64,000 bases of DNA from Hypomesus transpacificus. Lineage: Eukaryota > Chordata > Actinopteri > Osmeriformes > Osmeridae. Under the pieces are notes generated by a model, which saw nothing but the letters and a program-made list of their open reading frames with translations, did not search any database and was not told the origin of the DNA. Positions 1 to 11,626 of this stretch are shown here, in pieces. The position numbers were made by a program, and so were the translations under genes. Each line of letters starts with the position of its first letter. Position 1 is the stretch's first letter. Location of the stretch: positions 982,215 to 1,046,214 of the forward strand of contig NC_061075.1 of assembly GCF_021917145.1 (NCBI RefSeq), read 5' to 3'.

Positions 1-201
1 TTCTCCTTAATACTCACTCAAGCACACATTCTCTCTCTCTTTCTCTCTTGATTCATATCCCCAATTCTTTCCAAACATCAAAAGGATGAAACAGGGGAGA
101 GAATACTCGCCTCCCACGTAATCCTCTATAGCTCCCAGTGGTGAAGTATTGAGGGCGATGCCTCCCCCAGGCTACCATAACAAGCTCATTCCCTTCTACC
201 T

Positions 202-202
<1 letters not shown>

Positions 203-285
<83 letters not shown>

Positions 286-300
286 CCACACATACCCACA
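203..300. repeat. Poly-C run and CA microsatellite
   Basis: An unbroken C run of about 38 bases is followed directly by a (CA)n tract. It lies past the plpp6 stop codon, in its 3' UTR or flank. Homopolymer length in such a run is prone to assembly error. Bases 1-202 and 301-508 show no gene. Confidence 0.95.
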
Positions 301-508
301 CACACAACTGTATCTTCTATAGGTTCTAAATGCAATGGCGATGACGTTCAGAGGAGAGTTTGTGTAGCAGGGTGTGATGTTTCATGGTTCCGGGCCTATC
401 ATCTTCAGTCACTGTTCTCCGAGGGAGCATCTTTGATTTCTGATTGGTCGGTAGCGGCCTTCCTCTTCAGCAAACAGCGGCGAGTGACAGGACGCTGTCC
501 AACGACAG

Positions 509-3500
509 CTAGGGGCTGGCCTCAACGCCATCCTCCAGGCCCCTCCCTCCCAGAAGCCCTTGCAGGCCGAGCGGAGACACCCAGAGCAGCTCAACCAGGT
601 TGTACTGCCCGTAGCCCATGATGAACCCAAACAGCACGTCGGTGACGTTATGGCGCCCGAGCAGCACCCGGCTGAAGCCCACCAGGCCTGCCCACAGCAC
701 CACCAGGACCCGCAGAGGGGCGGCCAGGACCAGGTGGGCCAGCACGAAGCGCCCGCACATGGCTGCACGTGTGGCGTGGCCCGAGGGGAAGGAGTAGCGG
801 TCCACGGAGAAGGTGGCGAACATGTCCATGCGGTTGTGGGAGGGGCGTCGGCGACGGACCACAGCCTTGACCACGCCCACAAGGACCAAATCCAGCAGCA
901 GGGCTGTGGAGAGGGGGGGGGGGGGCGGCACGGGGGTTAGAAACGCATAGTAATGACATTTACAAGACATTACATTTAGTCATTTAGCAGACGCTAAATG
1001 TAACTAAGTCGCTCTTATCCAGAGCGACTTACAGTAAATACAGGGAAATTACCCCGAGGCAAGTAGGATGAGGTGCCTTGCCCAAGGGCACAACGTCCTT
1101 TGAGCAAGGCCGGGAATCGAACCGGGAACCTTATGATTACCAGCCTGATTCCCTAACCGCTACTACACCTGACTCACACACACACACACATCTGTTTTTC
1201 CTGTGTAGATAAGACATGTTTGGAAGACTGTTTGATGTGGCTGCTGGCGTGGGGGCAGGTCCAGGCGGTGAGCCGAGTCTGGGTCTTTGTGATGACATCC
1301 ACCACAGAGCACCACCCGCTTGGCACACACTGGAACCCCCACCTTCTCCACAGGCACACAAACACGCTTGGTTCTAATGCCCGCCTACGCCTGCACACAG
1401 GTGATGAGGAGCAGCCTTTGAAGTGAGGAGAGAATGAGAGAGAGCAGAGAGAGCGAGAGCAGAGAGAGAGCAGAGAGAGAGCAGAGAGAGCAGAGAGAGC
1501 AGAGAGAGAGAGGGCTGCAGTACTTTCATTCCAGTGCTGATATTATACTACACTGTAATGGATCAGCTGGCATTGGCTCTCCTGTCCTCTCCACCCTTCT
1601 CCTCTCCCCTGCACCCTCTTGTCTCCCCTCTGAAACACAGCTGGCCTAGCATCACATAGCTTCAAACAGATTATCTGATCTACAGGACTGCCAAACTAGC
1701 CTGCCCTTATGAATAGGAGAATGACGACTAGAGACCTGACCAGCAGTCAGGGATATTTAATGCAGCTATTGTATGTTGCAGCTATTATCTGTTGTTTGGA
1801 ATATGCATTAGCATATTCAAGCAACGGTCGGTATTTACAGTTCAAACTGCACAGCAGCCACATCCTTTGATGATGCACAATAATAACTGCAAACTTCATG
1901 GACGGACAATTCAAGTCGGTCTTAGCCCTCAGCCCAGGCCTAGGCTACAACCTTCACTGGTGTGGTCTTGGTTGCTGTGGCTACAGGTGACCAGGAGCCA
2001 TGCTCTCCTGTCCTACTCGGCTTCAGACTCACGGCAACAGATGACAGTCTCTCTGTTGTCTCTTGATGCAACTGGAAAATGTGTGTGTGCGCTACACGCT
2101 GTATCGACCAGCTGTGATCAGACTGCATTGACAGCCCCTCCCACTTCATGCACCAAAAGGAAACCGTGCGAGCGAAGCCTGGTTGATGTGACGTGATCCA
2201 GGTGTTGAACACAGCCTCTTTAACAAGCGTGCGGGGGTGGAGCTGGGGTCCCCCTTACACGTCACGGGCCAAGCTCTCCATCAACCCTGACTCACGTGGT
2301 GAATCTCACCATCTAAACTCTGCACCTTTTGTGCATTCGTGTTAAAAACGTCATACGGTACATTTACATTTAGTCATTTAGCAGATGCTCTTATCCAGAG
2401 CGACTTACAGTAAGTACAGGGACATTCCCCCAAGGCAAGTAGGGTGAAGTACCTTGCCCAAGGAAACAACGTAATTTGGCATGGCCGGGAATCGATCCAG
2501 CAACCCTCTGATTACTAGCCCGATTCCCTAACCGCTCAGCCACCCGACTTCCCTTCATACGTGTCACGGTGGGTGTGTACATTGATGTGTGGCCAAAAAG
2601 GCGAGTTGCAAAGTAGGAAAAAAAAGGGACACAAAGATACCGTTGCCTGTGTTCTGGTTTGTGTCTAGCCTAAGTGTAAAGGTCAGAGCTTTCAAGGCTG
2701 TGGTCGCTGTCGTCACCTCAGGTGGGCAGGTTGTCGGCGAGGAGAGAGGCAAAAGGTGGACACCTCTGGAGGATGGGGATAGATGAAAGGAAACACAGAA
2801 AGTGAAGATGACAGATAAGCCTCTGGGTGAAATGGAGCTAGCGCCACAGCAGTGAATGGGGGGAGAGAGGGAGACATAAGGCAGCCAGTGAAGGGAGAGG
2901 TGAAGTGTGTGTTTTACTATAAAAGGTAAGGAAGATGAGGGCAGTGGAGGCATGAATATTTGGGACAAAGAGGCTGTAACAAACAGCCTGTGCATCTCAG
3001 TGGTCTCTCTCTCTTTACCTCTCTGCTCCATCTTAACTGATTTCATGACACTAGCTAGGTGAAAGCGGAGCGCTATAAATGCCGTTTCTGTTGTGAGGCA
3101 GAGGGAATTGAGCAGTTCTCTCACCTCAGTGCAGCAGGAAGAATGAGAGAGCTGGACAAAGACCGCGGAGATGCACTGACCGCTCAAAAACCAACAATAT
3201 TAAAGACGTGGTTACCCATGAGCAGGTTGAGCATCACTTCTTGCCCAGCGGGACTGTCGCTTTTGTAGAGGCAGTATCCGGTCCCAATCAGCCAAGGAAT
3301 ACCGTGTCCCGAGATCTCTATCAGTTTCATCAACGGACGAACACTGCCCCACGACGATTCCTCGCAAGCACACACTCCCAGACGCTTCGAGAGCCACAGG
3401 TCAATAGCTAGAAGGGAGCTCAGAGCAATCCCAACGAAAGACGGATTGAGCCGCATACAGTCCTCTTCGGGCATAACTTGAGCTCCGGTTGAAGATGTTG

Positions 3501-3693
3501 AAGAACCGGAGCCACGGCGCCGGGTAGGGCTTTCCGACGCCCGGAGACGAGCTGTGGCTGGGTCTGAGCCCTGACGCGGAAGGAGGTTAGGCGGAGGTGT
3601 TCGGTTTAGCGACATGAATTCGTAGCGCCCATTAGTACTACTCAAAGGGCTTCCACCACTTCGACCGGCATTTTTTGCTTTCGGAGACGGCAT
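509..3693 (-). CDS. plpp6: Polyisoprenoid/phospholipid phosphatase 6 (PAP2 family)
   Basis: Two coding exons, complement(join(509..903,3216..3693)), give 290 aa, close to the human length of about 295. Exon 1 ends ATGG before GTAAC; exon 2 follows a CCACAG acceptor, and the split codon restores Ala160. The second exon carries the complete PAP2 phosphatase signature: K172...R179-P180, P199-S-G-H202, and S237-R238 with H244 and D248. Hydrophobic segments flank these motifs, as expected of a multipass membrane enzyme. The first ~75 residues are Ser/Arg/Pro-rich and probably cytosolic. The family dephosphorylates isoprenoid and presqualene diphosphates at the ER and nuclear envelope (established knowledge). 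The start is the first ATG in a long open exon. It is divergently paired with prdx6 about 680 bp away. The single intron holds two SINE copies. Confidence 0.93.
968..1173 (-). repeat. tRNA-derived SINE copy (plpp6 intron)
   Basis: Read on the minus strand this family starts with a tRNA-like head: an A-box-like segment near TGGCTGAGCGGTTAAGG and a B-box-like GGTTCGATTCC. It continues through a body near CTTGGGCAAGGCACTTCACC and ends in the tail CGCTCTGGATAAGAGC...TGCTAAATG. The same family recurs at 2360, 12834, 15775, 28757, 36515, 37901 and 42849, with fragments near 19470, 27629 and 36246. This copy has a small duplication near 990-1010 in the tail. Confidence 0.85.
1430..1512. repeat. GAGA/GCAGAGA purine-rich simple repeat
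   Basis: Degenerate repeats of AGAGAGAGCAG lie inside the plpp6 intron. The remaining intron sequence (1513-2359 and 2551-3215) shows no conserved coding segment. Confidence 0.85.
2360..2550 (-). repeat. tRNA-derived SINE copy (plpp6 intron)
   Basis: Nearly full-length member of the SINE family described at 968-1173, on the minus strand. It runs from the CATTTAGCAGATGCTCTTATCC tail side to the tRNA-like head ending near CTCAGCCACCCGAC. Confidence 0.85.
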
Positions 3694-4372
3694 TTTATTT
3701 TTATTTTTTGTTAGGACGGGTTGGTGTAATCCAAATCGGTTGCAGTAAGACGTTGTCAGCGATATAAGTAAATTATGTCGTTCTCCCTACCGCATCGCTT
3801 TACAGGTGACAAACGCTGTCACGTCGGAGACCGCTGCTTCAAGCAACGCCATCTTTGATGTTCGCAGCGCAAAGCACAGTGGGAAGCTGCTCCGCTGACA
3901 GTCTGCTGGGGCAGATCACGTGACGGTGAGTGAAGCTAGAGGGGGGAGCGAGAGGAGAATGTTGAGTTATAAAAACGTCAGGTTATTGAAACCAGGAACA
4001 AAGATTAAAAAAAAATTTCGACAAACATTTCAATTCAACCATTAAGTTAAGCAGGCTATTCATCCATCTTGCAAAATGCGATAAGGGCACTATTTAGCAT
4101 AGTTGTAGGCTAAGTACCCCCAAAAACTTTAACTAGTTCACTGAACCATAGCTTGCCTACTTTACTCAACTAACATTTTAAACTGATGATGAGGCCAAAT
4201 TACTCGTCAGTCAACTGTATTTAATGTATAATGTATGTATATATAATACTCCTTGATTGATTACGTAACAGCTCCTCCCCCGCGCACGTCCGTTTACTAA
4301 GCCACCAAAATTCGGTGTTCTCTCTGTGCTCTCGCCTTTGCTTTGGTGAATCGCGGAGAGAGGATTGCAACC
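3694..4372. promoter_or_regulatory. Shared plpp6/prdx6 divergent promoter interval
   Basis: The two start codons face away from each other across about 680 bp. The interval must hold both 5' UTRs and both core promoters. It has GC-richer patches near 3795-3960 and an AT-rich centre at 3985-4260. I see no convincing TATA box placed for either gene, so a bidirectional promoter is an inference from geometry only. Confidence 0.5.
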
Positions 4373-4464
4373 ATGCCCGGAATCCTTCTGGGGGACGTGC
4401 TCCCAAACTTTGAAGCCAACACAACCGTCGGCAAAATCAAATTTCATGACTTCCTAGGAACCTC
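4373..4464 (+). CDS. prdx6: Peroxiredoxin 6, exon 1 only
   Basis: Starting at ATG 4373 (context ACC ATG C) the exon encodes MPGILLGDVLPNFEANTT and continues through GKIKFHDFLGT. This is the distinctive N-terminus of 1-Cys peroxiredoxin 6, just before the exon carrying the catalytic PVCTTE motif. The exon ends ACCTC before GTGAGT in phase 2, which fits a following Ser-Trp. Prdx6 reduces hydroperoxides with glutathione and also has phospholipase A2 and acyltransferase activity (established knowledge). Neither the catalytic-cysteine exon nor any later exon is found downstream. A 500-N gap starts 452 bp after the donor, and recognisable jun promoter sequence begins about 1.2 kb past the gap. The remaining exons are probably in missing sequence. 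The fragment is an assembly artefact rather than a pseudogene as far as can be seen. Confidence 0.9.
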
Positions 4465-4916
4465 GTGAGTGCACCTGAACTTCACTCTCAACCGATGTTT
4501 TTAATCTGTATCGAATGTATTTTGCAGCGTCAAATTGATTTAAAGCAGCGCTAGCCTACCGGAGTATAAACTACCGCTGCAACCAAATTATACAGAAAAA
4601 AGTTAGTGGACCGTGTAGTTTCCTAGTAGAAATCGATAATTAAGCCCACATCACTGAATTTAACATTTGTAGGTGCTCATGCGACCGCCTGTGGTTAAAC
4701 GACACGTGCAATCAAATGTAAAATAGGACATAATCCAAATAGTATTTAGGCTATCCTAATTGTGGACTACCAATTACTGATAAAATGAATTTGCAGTCGC
4801 ATACGGTTACCCATTTTACCGAAAGTTTAGAATAGTCCTTCCTCGATGCAGAGTGCACCTTGGGATACGTACATAGAGGGGATTTTTTGTTTTGATTACA
4901 TTATCAAACATTGGCA

Positions 4917-5416
4917 NNNNNNNNNNNNNNNNNNNNNNNNNNNNNNNNNNNNNNNNNNNNNNNNNNNNNNNNNNNNNNNNNNNNNNNNNNNNNNNNNNNN
5001 NNNNNNNNNNNNNNNNNNNNNNNNNNNNNNNNNNNNNNNNNNNNNNNNNNNNNNNNNNNNNNNNNNNNNNNNNNNNNNNNNNNNNNNNNNNNNNNNNNNN
5101 NNNNNNNNNNNNNNNNNNNNNNNNNNNNNNNNNNNNNNNNNNNNNNNNNNNNNNNNNNNNNNNNNNNNNNNNNNNNNNNNNNNNNNNNNNNNNNNNNNNN
5201 NNNNNNNNNNNNNNNNNNNNNNNNNNNNNNNNNNNNNNNNNNNNNNNNNNNNNNNNNNNNNNNNNNNNNNNNNNNNNNNNNNNNNNNNNNNNNNNNNNNN
5301 NNNNNNNNNNNNNNNNNNNNNNNNNNNNNNNNNNNNNNNNNNNNNNNNNNNNNNNNNNNNNNNNNNNNNNNNNNNNNNNNNNNNNNNNNNNNNNNNNNNN
5401 NNNNNNNNNNNNNNNN
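4917..5416. other. Assembly gap of exactly 500 N
   Basis: Bases 4917-5416 are all N. The round length suggests a placeholder for a gap of unknown size. It interrupts the prdx6 gene, so distances across it should not be trusted. Confidence 0.99.
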
Positions 5417-6540
5417 TTATCTCTTCTTCTGGCTTTCAATCAAAGCAAGATGAAATCAAATAAAACAAGATACCATTTTTATCGATCCCTAATGGCTGCC
5501 TTTCATAGCAGTAGTTAATACATCCGACATACTCAGTACATAAAGATAACATTACAAACCATAAAGAGCTGGTGTTTTACGTTGTGGGGTCACCCCACCC
5601 TGGACCTTCCCTGTGTGCTCTGGCTAACACAGAGGGGACTGATTTACGTGTCGCGCCAGGGGGACGTATTAAGGCGTGGCGCGCTGGAGACGGAGGGCAG
5701 GGCAGTAAAGATGCCGGTTGGGAAGGTGACCCAGACAGCGTGGGGGCAGGTGGTACGTCAGAGGCACCGTGTTGACCCTCCCATTAAAACCCCGGTGATT
5801 TCTGACCACAGGTCAAGGGACAATGGACTGGACCACCACTAATTACCAACAGTCCCAGGGAGAGCTATGGGATGCACTGGGTCTTTAAGAGGATGGGACG
5901 TCAGTGTTACGGTTGGCTGTGGTACGTTCTTTAATCCTCACTTTAATAGGTCTTGGGGATGAATATGGTTTTAGCTGTGTTGGCATGTGTTACCTGCCCA
6001 GGTATCCTATTCTCAGTGTCTCAGCATATGTTGGCTGTATGTGTGTGTGTGTGTGTGTGAGAGTGTGTGAGTAAGAGGGGCAAGGTTTCCAACCACAGGA
6101 CCGAGCACAGAAACAAGAGCACCATCGAGACATTTACAGCAGCAATAACAAACCAAACACTCACAGTAGCTACTGCATACCCTCCCACCACTCGCTATGC
6201 ATGGGGTAGTGAAAAGATCTGTCTGTACGTTATTCTGAACCTTCTTTCTATACTTAGCAGTGGAACGCTAGACTATTACTAGTAGATGAAAATAATGTTG
6301 CATGTGACAGTTATAAGGAATAGAATAGATTTGAAATCTGGTCCATTATCCAAAAGCTAAAATGATAATAATTGTGTTTATTTTATTAAGCATGATAAAA
6401 AGGACCACAATGGGATAGCATATAAACTACAGTAAATAATGTAGTCTATATCAAAAATATTTAATCCAGATATTTGCACTAAAATTCATGTAAAAACGAC
6501 AGGCAATCCAGCCACAGAGAGAGAGCGGGTAACAAGATAT
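5417..6540. other. Spacer between the gap and the jun promoter
   Basis: No gene was recognised. It contains a GT microsatellite near 6040-6068 and AT-rich sequence from 6280 to 6500. Open frames near 5572-5842 have no recognisable protein content. Conserved upstream regulatory elements of jun could lie here, but none can be asserted without alignment. Confidence 0.6.
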
Positions 6541-6591
6541 TCAAAAACAATACGTAATCCCAGGATGCACTGCGCTCCTCGCCTTACACGA

Positions 6592-6599
6592 TGACTTCA
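6592..6599 (+). promoter_or_regulatory. Distal TRE-like AP-1/ATF site of jun (jun2TRE equivalent)
   Basis: TGACTTCA is followed by TCCC and a CCGCG stretch, matching the arrangement around the distal TRE of mammalian JUN (TTACCTCA followed by TCCCGTGAG). In mammals c-Jun/ATF2 dimers bind it and give autoregulation. Assignment rests on sequence and on spacing to the proximal elements. Confidence 0.6.
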
Positions 6600-6708
6600 T
6601 CCCATAAGGCACCGCGAGAGCGAGACTTATGGGAAGAATCTTCTGGGTGGTCGTCAAGGCAACGCACCTTATCTGAAAATTAGGGCACGCCCTTCGAATC
6701 GCCTCCAG

Positions 6709-6749
6709 CCAATGGGAGAGCCTAGGCGTGACATCATCGTTATTTTTAG
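6709..6749 (+). promoter_or_regulatory. jun proximal promoter: CCAAT, jun1TRE and MEF2 sites
   Basis: In order: CCAAT at 6709-6713, TGACATCA at 6729-6736, and TTATTTTTAG at 6740-6749. The proximal human JUN promoter has the same order: CCAAT, a TGACATCA TRE bound by Jun/ATF2, then a CTATTTTTAG MEF2 site. The identity of TGACATCA and the near-contiguous MEF2 box make this a strong match. By analogy transcription should start roughly 50-70 bp downstream, near 6800. Confidence 0.8.
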
Positions 6750-7187
6750 AGAGGCAGCGGTAGCAGATAAGGTTGTCCTCCACGCTGTAGTTCTCAGAGT
6801 ATACACACCGCTCAAGAGAGGCGAGCAACATCACAGGTGGTGTATAACTAAATACTGAAGTTAGCGAAAGCGCTTTTCTTTCGTGACTGACTTCAAGTCT
6901 GGACAGAGCGGGAGAAGCGTTCTAAAGAACTCGTTCGTCTTCGCTCACGAAACAAAATATTCTTCAGCGTGACAAGGAGGAGCGCTTTCAAGTTCTGAAG
7001 TTTTGACTTGGTTCTAGGACACGCGACCGCTCCTCAGAATAGAAGTTCGGATAAAGAAAAGGACGTTGCCGCTATCGCCAAGAACTTCTACTGAGAACAT
7101 TTCGCCTAAAAGTAGTGAAATAAGGAACGAGGGAATAAAACAACATTGTGCAGAGACATTCTAACGCGAGTAGGTGGTTTGTTTTCT

Positions 7188-8162
7188 ATGTCTACCAAGA
7201 TGGAAACTACTTTTTATGATGACTCGCTGAACGCTTTTTCTCAGCATGATAACACGGGTTATGGATACAACCAGAAGCCACTGAAACACAACATGACACT
7301 GAACCTAGGCGACCCAATGGTCACTCTCAAACCTCATCTACGGGCGAAAGCCAGTGACATACTGACATCTCCGGACGTTGGGCTCCTCAAACTAGCCTCA
7401 CCGGAGCTGGAACAACTCATCATCCAGTCCAGCAACGGCCTTATAACCACAACACCGACTCCGACACAGTTCCTCTGCCCAAAGAACGTGACTGACGCGC
7501 AGGAAGGATTCGCAGAGGGCTTCGTTCGTGCGCTGGCGGAACTCCACCACCAACACATGCCCAACGTGCCCAGTGTTAGTGTAAACTCAGCTCCTCAGCC
7601 CAGTGTAAACACCCTGCCGCCTGTATCGTCTGTGGCGGGCGCAGTTGCCTATAACAACAACGTAGCCATGCGCTCTGATTCACCCGTCTACGAGGACCTG
7701 AGCACATTTAACCCCGCGATCAGCACCAACTCCGCCCCGAGTTACACAACTTCAGCTCCAACTATGTCCTTCTCAACTGCCCTGCCGCAGCTTCCTCTGT
7801 ACGGCCAGTCTACTGCCGCTATTCCCCGACTGGCAGCGCTTAAAGAAGAGCCCCAAATTGTCCCAGAGATGCCTGGAGAGACCCCCCCTCTGTCCCCGAT
7901 TGACATGGAGAACCAAGAGCGCATCAAAGCGGAGAGAAAGAGGATGCGGAATCGGATTGCGGCTTCCAAATGCAGGAAGAGGAAGCTGGAAAGAATCTCT
8001 CGGCTCGAGGACAAAGTAAAGAACCTGAAATCTCAAAACTCTGATCTCGCGTCCACGGCCAACATGCTTCGCGAGCAGGTGGCCCAGCTGAAGCAGAAGG
8101 TTATGAACCACGTCAACAGCGGGTGCCAGCTCATGCTTACGCAGCAACTTCAGACATTCTGA
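7188..8162 (+). CDS. jun: Transcription factor c-Jun (AP-1 subunit)
   Basis: An intronless 324-aa protein starts at ATG 7188 ([15 protein letters not shown]), the canonical Jun N-terminus. The open frame extends 14 codons upstream but holds no ATG there. The delta domain and JNK-regulated transactivation region are conserved: Ser61 in ILTSPDVG, Ser71 in KLASPELE, and Thr89/Thr91 in TTTPTPTQF, matching human S63, S73, T91 and T93. The [13 protein letters not shown] degron/phosphorylation block precedes the basic region (about 243-267, with [12 protein letters not shown]) and a leucine zipper (about 271-304). The C-terminus LTQQLQTF is identical to the mammalian protein. It binds TRE/CRE sites as Jun or Fos/ATF dimers in the nucleus. 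The gene is single exon like its orthologues, with an autoregulatory promoter upstream and an AT-rich 3' UTR typical of an immediate-early gene. Confidence 0.98.
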   Translation: MSTKMETTFYDDSLNAFSQHDNTGYGYNQKPLKHNMTLNLGDPMVTLKPHLRAKASDILTSPDVGLLKLASPELEQLIIQSSNGLITTTPTPTQFLCPKNVTDAQEGFAEGFVRALAELHHQHMPNVPSVSVNSAPQPSVNTLPPVSSVAGAVAYNNNVAMRSDSPVYEDLSTFNPAISTNSAPSYTTSAPTMSFSTALPQLPLYGQSTAAIPRLAALKEEPQIVPEMPGETPPLSPIDMENQERIKAERKRMRNRIAASKCRKRKLERISRLEDKVKNLKSQNSDLASTANMLREQVAQLKQKVMNHVNSGCQLMLTQQLQTF

Positions 8163-8870
8163 AGGAAGGACTAAAAGGGCGACAGACTGTAACAGAAATT
8201 GAACGAAAGGACATCGTTTGATAGCGAGGTTGTATCAACCGCACCATTGGTTGTAGGACGATATAGCACAAGACCGGAGGGAACGGGGCTGGCACTTGGA
8301 CTGGGTGCCTCGCGCTCTCCGGTGGCGCGTTCTGGAGACGGTGCCCTGGACATCAAGCCGGTGAACAAGAGAGATAAACAGCAACAAACATGACACGATC
8401 TGTTGTGTTTCGTGTTGTTTTTTTTTGTACAAGATATGTTAGAGTGACTTTTGTTGATTGAGACCAAGCTCTGCATGGAAGTGACCACCCGAAGACATTC
8501 AGTATTAGAAAGTAAAAATAAATTTACAATAGCCTATACTTTTGCTGTAGCCTATAAGGCGCCAAAGGAGGGCGTGAGGGCTGTGAATAACTGAACACTT
8601 CACAAAAGCTGCCTGACTTCTGAGTTACAGTACAATGTACTTTTTGGCTATTGTTTTCTTCCTTTAAGTTAAAAATCTTCAACGGTTACTTTTATTTTTG
8701 TTAAGTTGCTTAATGGGGTTCCACTCATTGTTTTATGTAAATAAGATCAACTTGGAGTACTTAAGTTTACCATTTGTAATATGAAATACTTTTTATTTTT
8801 AATGTTTGTTTTCTGAGCTCTTCAGAAACTAATCAATATTTAAGAAATGTAATAAACTATCTGTTAACTG
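8163..8870 (+). promoter_or_regulatory. jun 3' UTR with two AATAAA signals
   Basis: The region after the stop becomes strongly U-rich with several ATTTTTA/TTTAT stretches typical of unstable immediate-early mRNAs. Polyadenylation hexamers AATAAA lie at 8517-8522 and 8851-8856. The distal one is followed by GT-rich sequence (TGTGTTTTGTGAG) that fits a downstream element, so it is the likelier main site. Confidence 0.65.
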
Positions 8871-11590
8871 AGACAATGCCTCTGTGTTTTGTGAGTATGA
8901 GTGACTGACAGTGGGTGTGCTGTCAGTATGTAGGCTACACAATAAAACATGTTGCGACATGTCTGAAAAGCAACATGCTCCTAGGTTCTCTATAGGTACA
9001 TTCCATGAGTGCTTTGGATCGATCCTGTTTAAGTGATTATGTTTCAGGGTCAACGACCCAGCTCCCATCAATACAGATGTAGGGCAACTCTACAAATTGG
9101 TGTGCAATATGAGTTGGCCACCCAATTCCTCTGCTCCACTTGGGAAAGTCCATCTAACACGATAGAAGTAATGTAAATACCCATCAATGCAATGGCCTAT
9201 ATAAAACTCACGGGCCTTATTGTCCTTCTTAACTTATATGGAAATAAAGTGCAAATAACCTATTAATAATTAAGCCTACAAAACGTTTTCTTATTAAGGT
9301 GTTTCATTGAGCTTAAACCGAAGCCTCCTGCGTTAATGATAGGCTGTACTAATTTGTGTGCCTTAAGTTAATATAGCTGTGTCATTATAGTGTGGTGGTG
9401 TTTGATGTTGGCCACATATTGCATCAGTCTATTGATGTTGACAGTTGGGAGTAAGTTACTGTGTCGGTTACCAAACTGACAACGCTGAGGTTAACGTTTA
9501 TAGTTAAGAAGACTGTATTTTTAAAAAGCTACAATTATACCAAATAGTTTAGAAATTACGAGTTTTCTTTTCAATAAATTTAACTACATTCAAAATAAAA
9601 GTAAGCAATATACCATAACGTTGGAGGAGAAGTTGACAAATAGACGAGCCTCTAAGTGATGAACAATCTGTGGCAATGGCACATCTGAAACGTTACACGG
9701 AGATTCGAGAACAGTCGACATATAAAAAAAACACACACAAACACACATGAACTTGGACGTGTAGCCTGGCGTACCACTCGATGGCGACATTGTCCAAGAT
9801 TCCAGTCGTTAAATGTTCGAAATTATTGTCTTTTACCTAACATAAACTGCAATAAAAAGGGGTTGATGACTTTTAAAATGCGTTTTGACACCATGTTTGG
9901 TAGATTTTGTATAAACATAGCTTCTACAGCAATCATTTCACTGGCTAAATCACTTTCAAACGCTGTTATCAAGCCAGCACAGATATTGTTCATGACAAAA
10001 TAATAGACAAAGTAACCTAGTTATGAACTATGAAAGGTAGAGTACAATAACATAAAGGATAAGTTTATAATCAACAAAGGGAGAATCACAGTGAAGACCA
10101 TTGGTTTAAATCTTTATATTTTAAGAGTGGAAATTCAGGTGGAAATCTTTCATTTGCTATCAGAATATTGCATTCAATAAACACGCACCTTGTTTACAGA
10201 TTTATCATCACTGCGCAAATCTGCTTTGATGCGATTGCTGAAACGTGGGGGCATCATGACATCATTCCCGGAAACGGTAGCCCCATGACCATATAAGGCT
10301 TTAAGCCGGCCCAAAATAGAGACGTCATCCCGGAAGATGTGTGTTTTACGGGAACTCGGCAGCCTCACCAATCTTCTGGCAGACTGAACACTAAAACACT
10401 GTTGCCAACCTAGAGATCTCAGCATGCAGAGTTGTCCTCAGGTTGATTAAGCATTATGCTGCTTTGTAAAGACAACATTTTTGAAGGACGTACTAAAGAA
10501 ATGAATCAGATTTATTGTGCTAAATGAACGTAAAGCTTTTCATTTCTCATTGCTGACTATGATACTATTTGTAACTACTGATACTGATACAAATGTGTAA
10601 TAATGTGTGTAAGGAAATTAGCATATAGAACGCAAACTTACCAGCACATTTGAACACTTTACCGCCTTGCATCATGGAAATTGACGAGCCAATGACTCAC
10701 GCTATCTTAATTTTTTCACTGCATTTCAATGCATAATGCAACCCTTCTACCTGCTTCTTTCTCAAGTAGCTTTTTCCATTAATACTCCAATTGATAATTA
10801 TTAGTATAAGAGTATAGGGCTTCAAAATGTTTTGGCAGTAATTAAGATTACAGCTTCAGTACCAAAAAAGATTCAACGTGCAATGCATAATAGATTTTCC
10901 TAGACATGAATAATTAGAATATACAAGATGGATCTAAACATTTTTACCTGTAATGTACTTTTAAAGTATTTTGACCGTTTTCGCTGTATAATAATAGAAA
11001 ACGTACATCCTACTCCAGAAGAAATTAATACCATTTTCTGTTTTAAAGCATACTTCTTAAAAGTAAATCAAAAGTGATCTATTTTCAAAGCATACTTAAA
11101 AGTATATCAAAAGTGAACTAGTTTCTAAGTGTACTTCTTAAAAGTATATGAAACGTGAACTAAAAGTGTACAATCCATATTTTAGTATACTTGTACTATA
11201 CTTTAATATACTTCTTTTTTGTAAGGGTATGCTCATGCACATACAGTGCTAGCTTGTAGTTCAACATAGCAGAAGCCCTAATGAAGTGTCTTGCTATTCT
11301 ACCCTGCTATATGGTCATATTTGTCAACTCATTGAGTGCACAGACATAGTGTAGTGGGTGAAGCTTAATCCAAATCGATTTGAAGGTCGGCAAGTACACC
11401 TGGTAGGCTTAAACAGTATTCACCACTGACACAGGTTTGTTCTCATTCAAACAAAGGCCAGATAAAGCTAGGTAGGATATACAGTTACTGGCTTCTCTAT
11501 TGACCTGGTTGCTACGGTGAGATATTGGGCAGATGTAATAAACACAAGGCACACTGAGGCTTGTTCGGTGATCAGACACACACAGGTGCA
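8871..11590. other. AT-rich spacer between jun and caiap
   Basis: No protein-coding gene was recognised. The stretch is AT-rich with short frames only. Around 10960-11230 a motif like AAAGTATACTTCTTAAAAGT recurs in tandem-like fashion and ends TTTTTTGTAAGGG. It looks like the decayed end of a mobile element, but no complete element could be bounded. Confidence 0.55.
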
Positions 11591-11626
11591 TTCATGTACC
11601 TTTCGGCCTTTAAAAGGACGGCTAAA

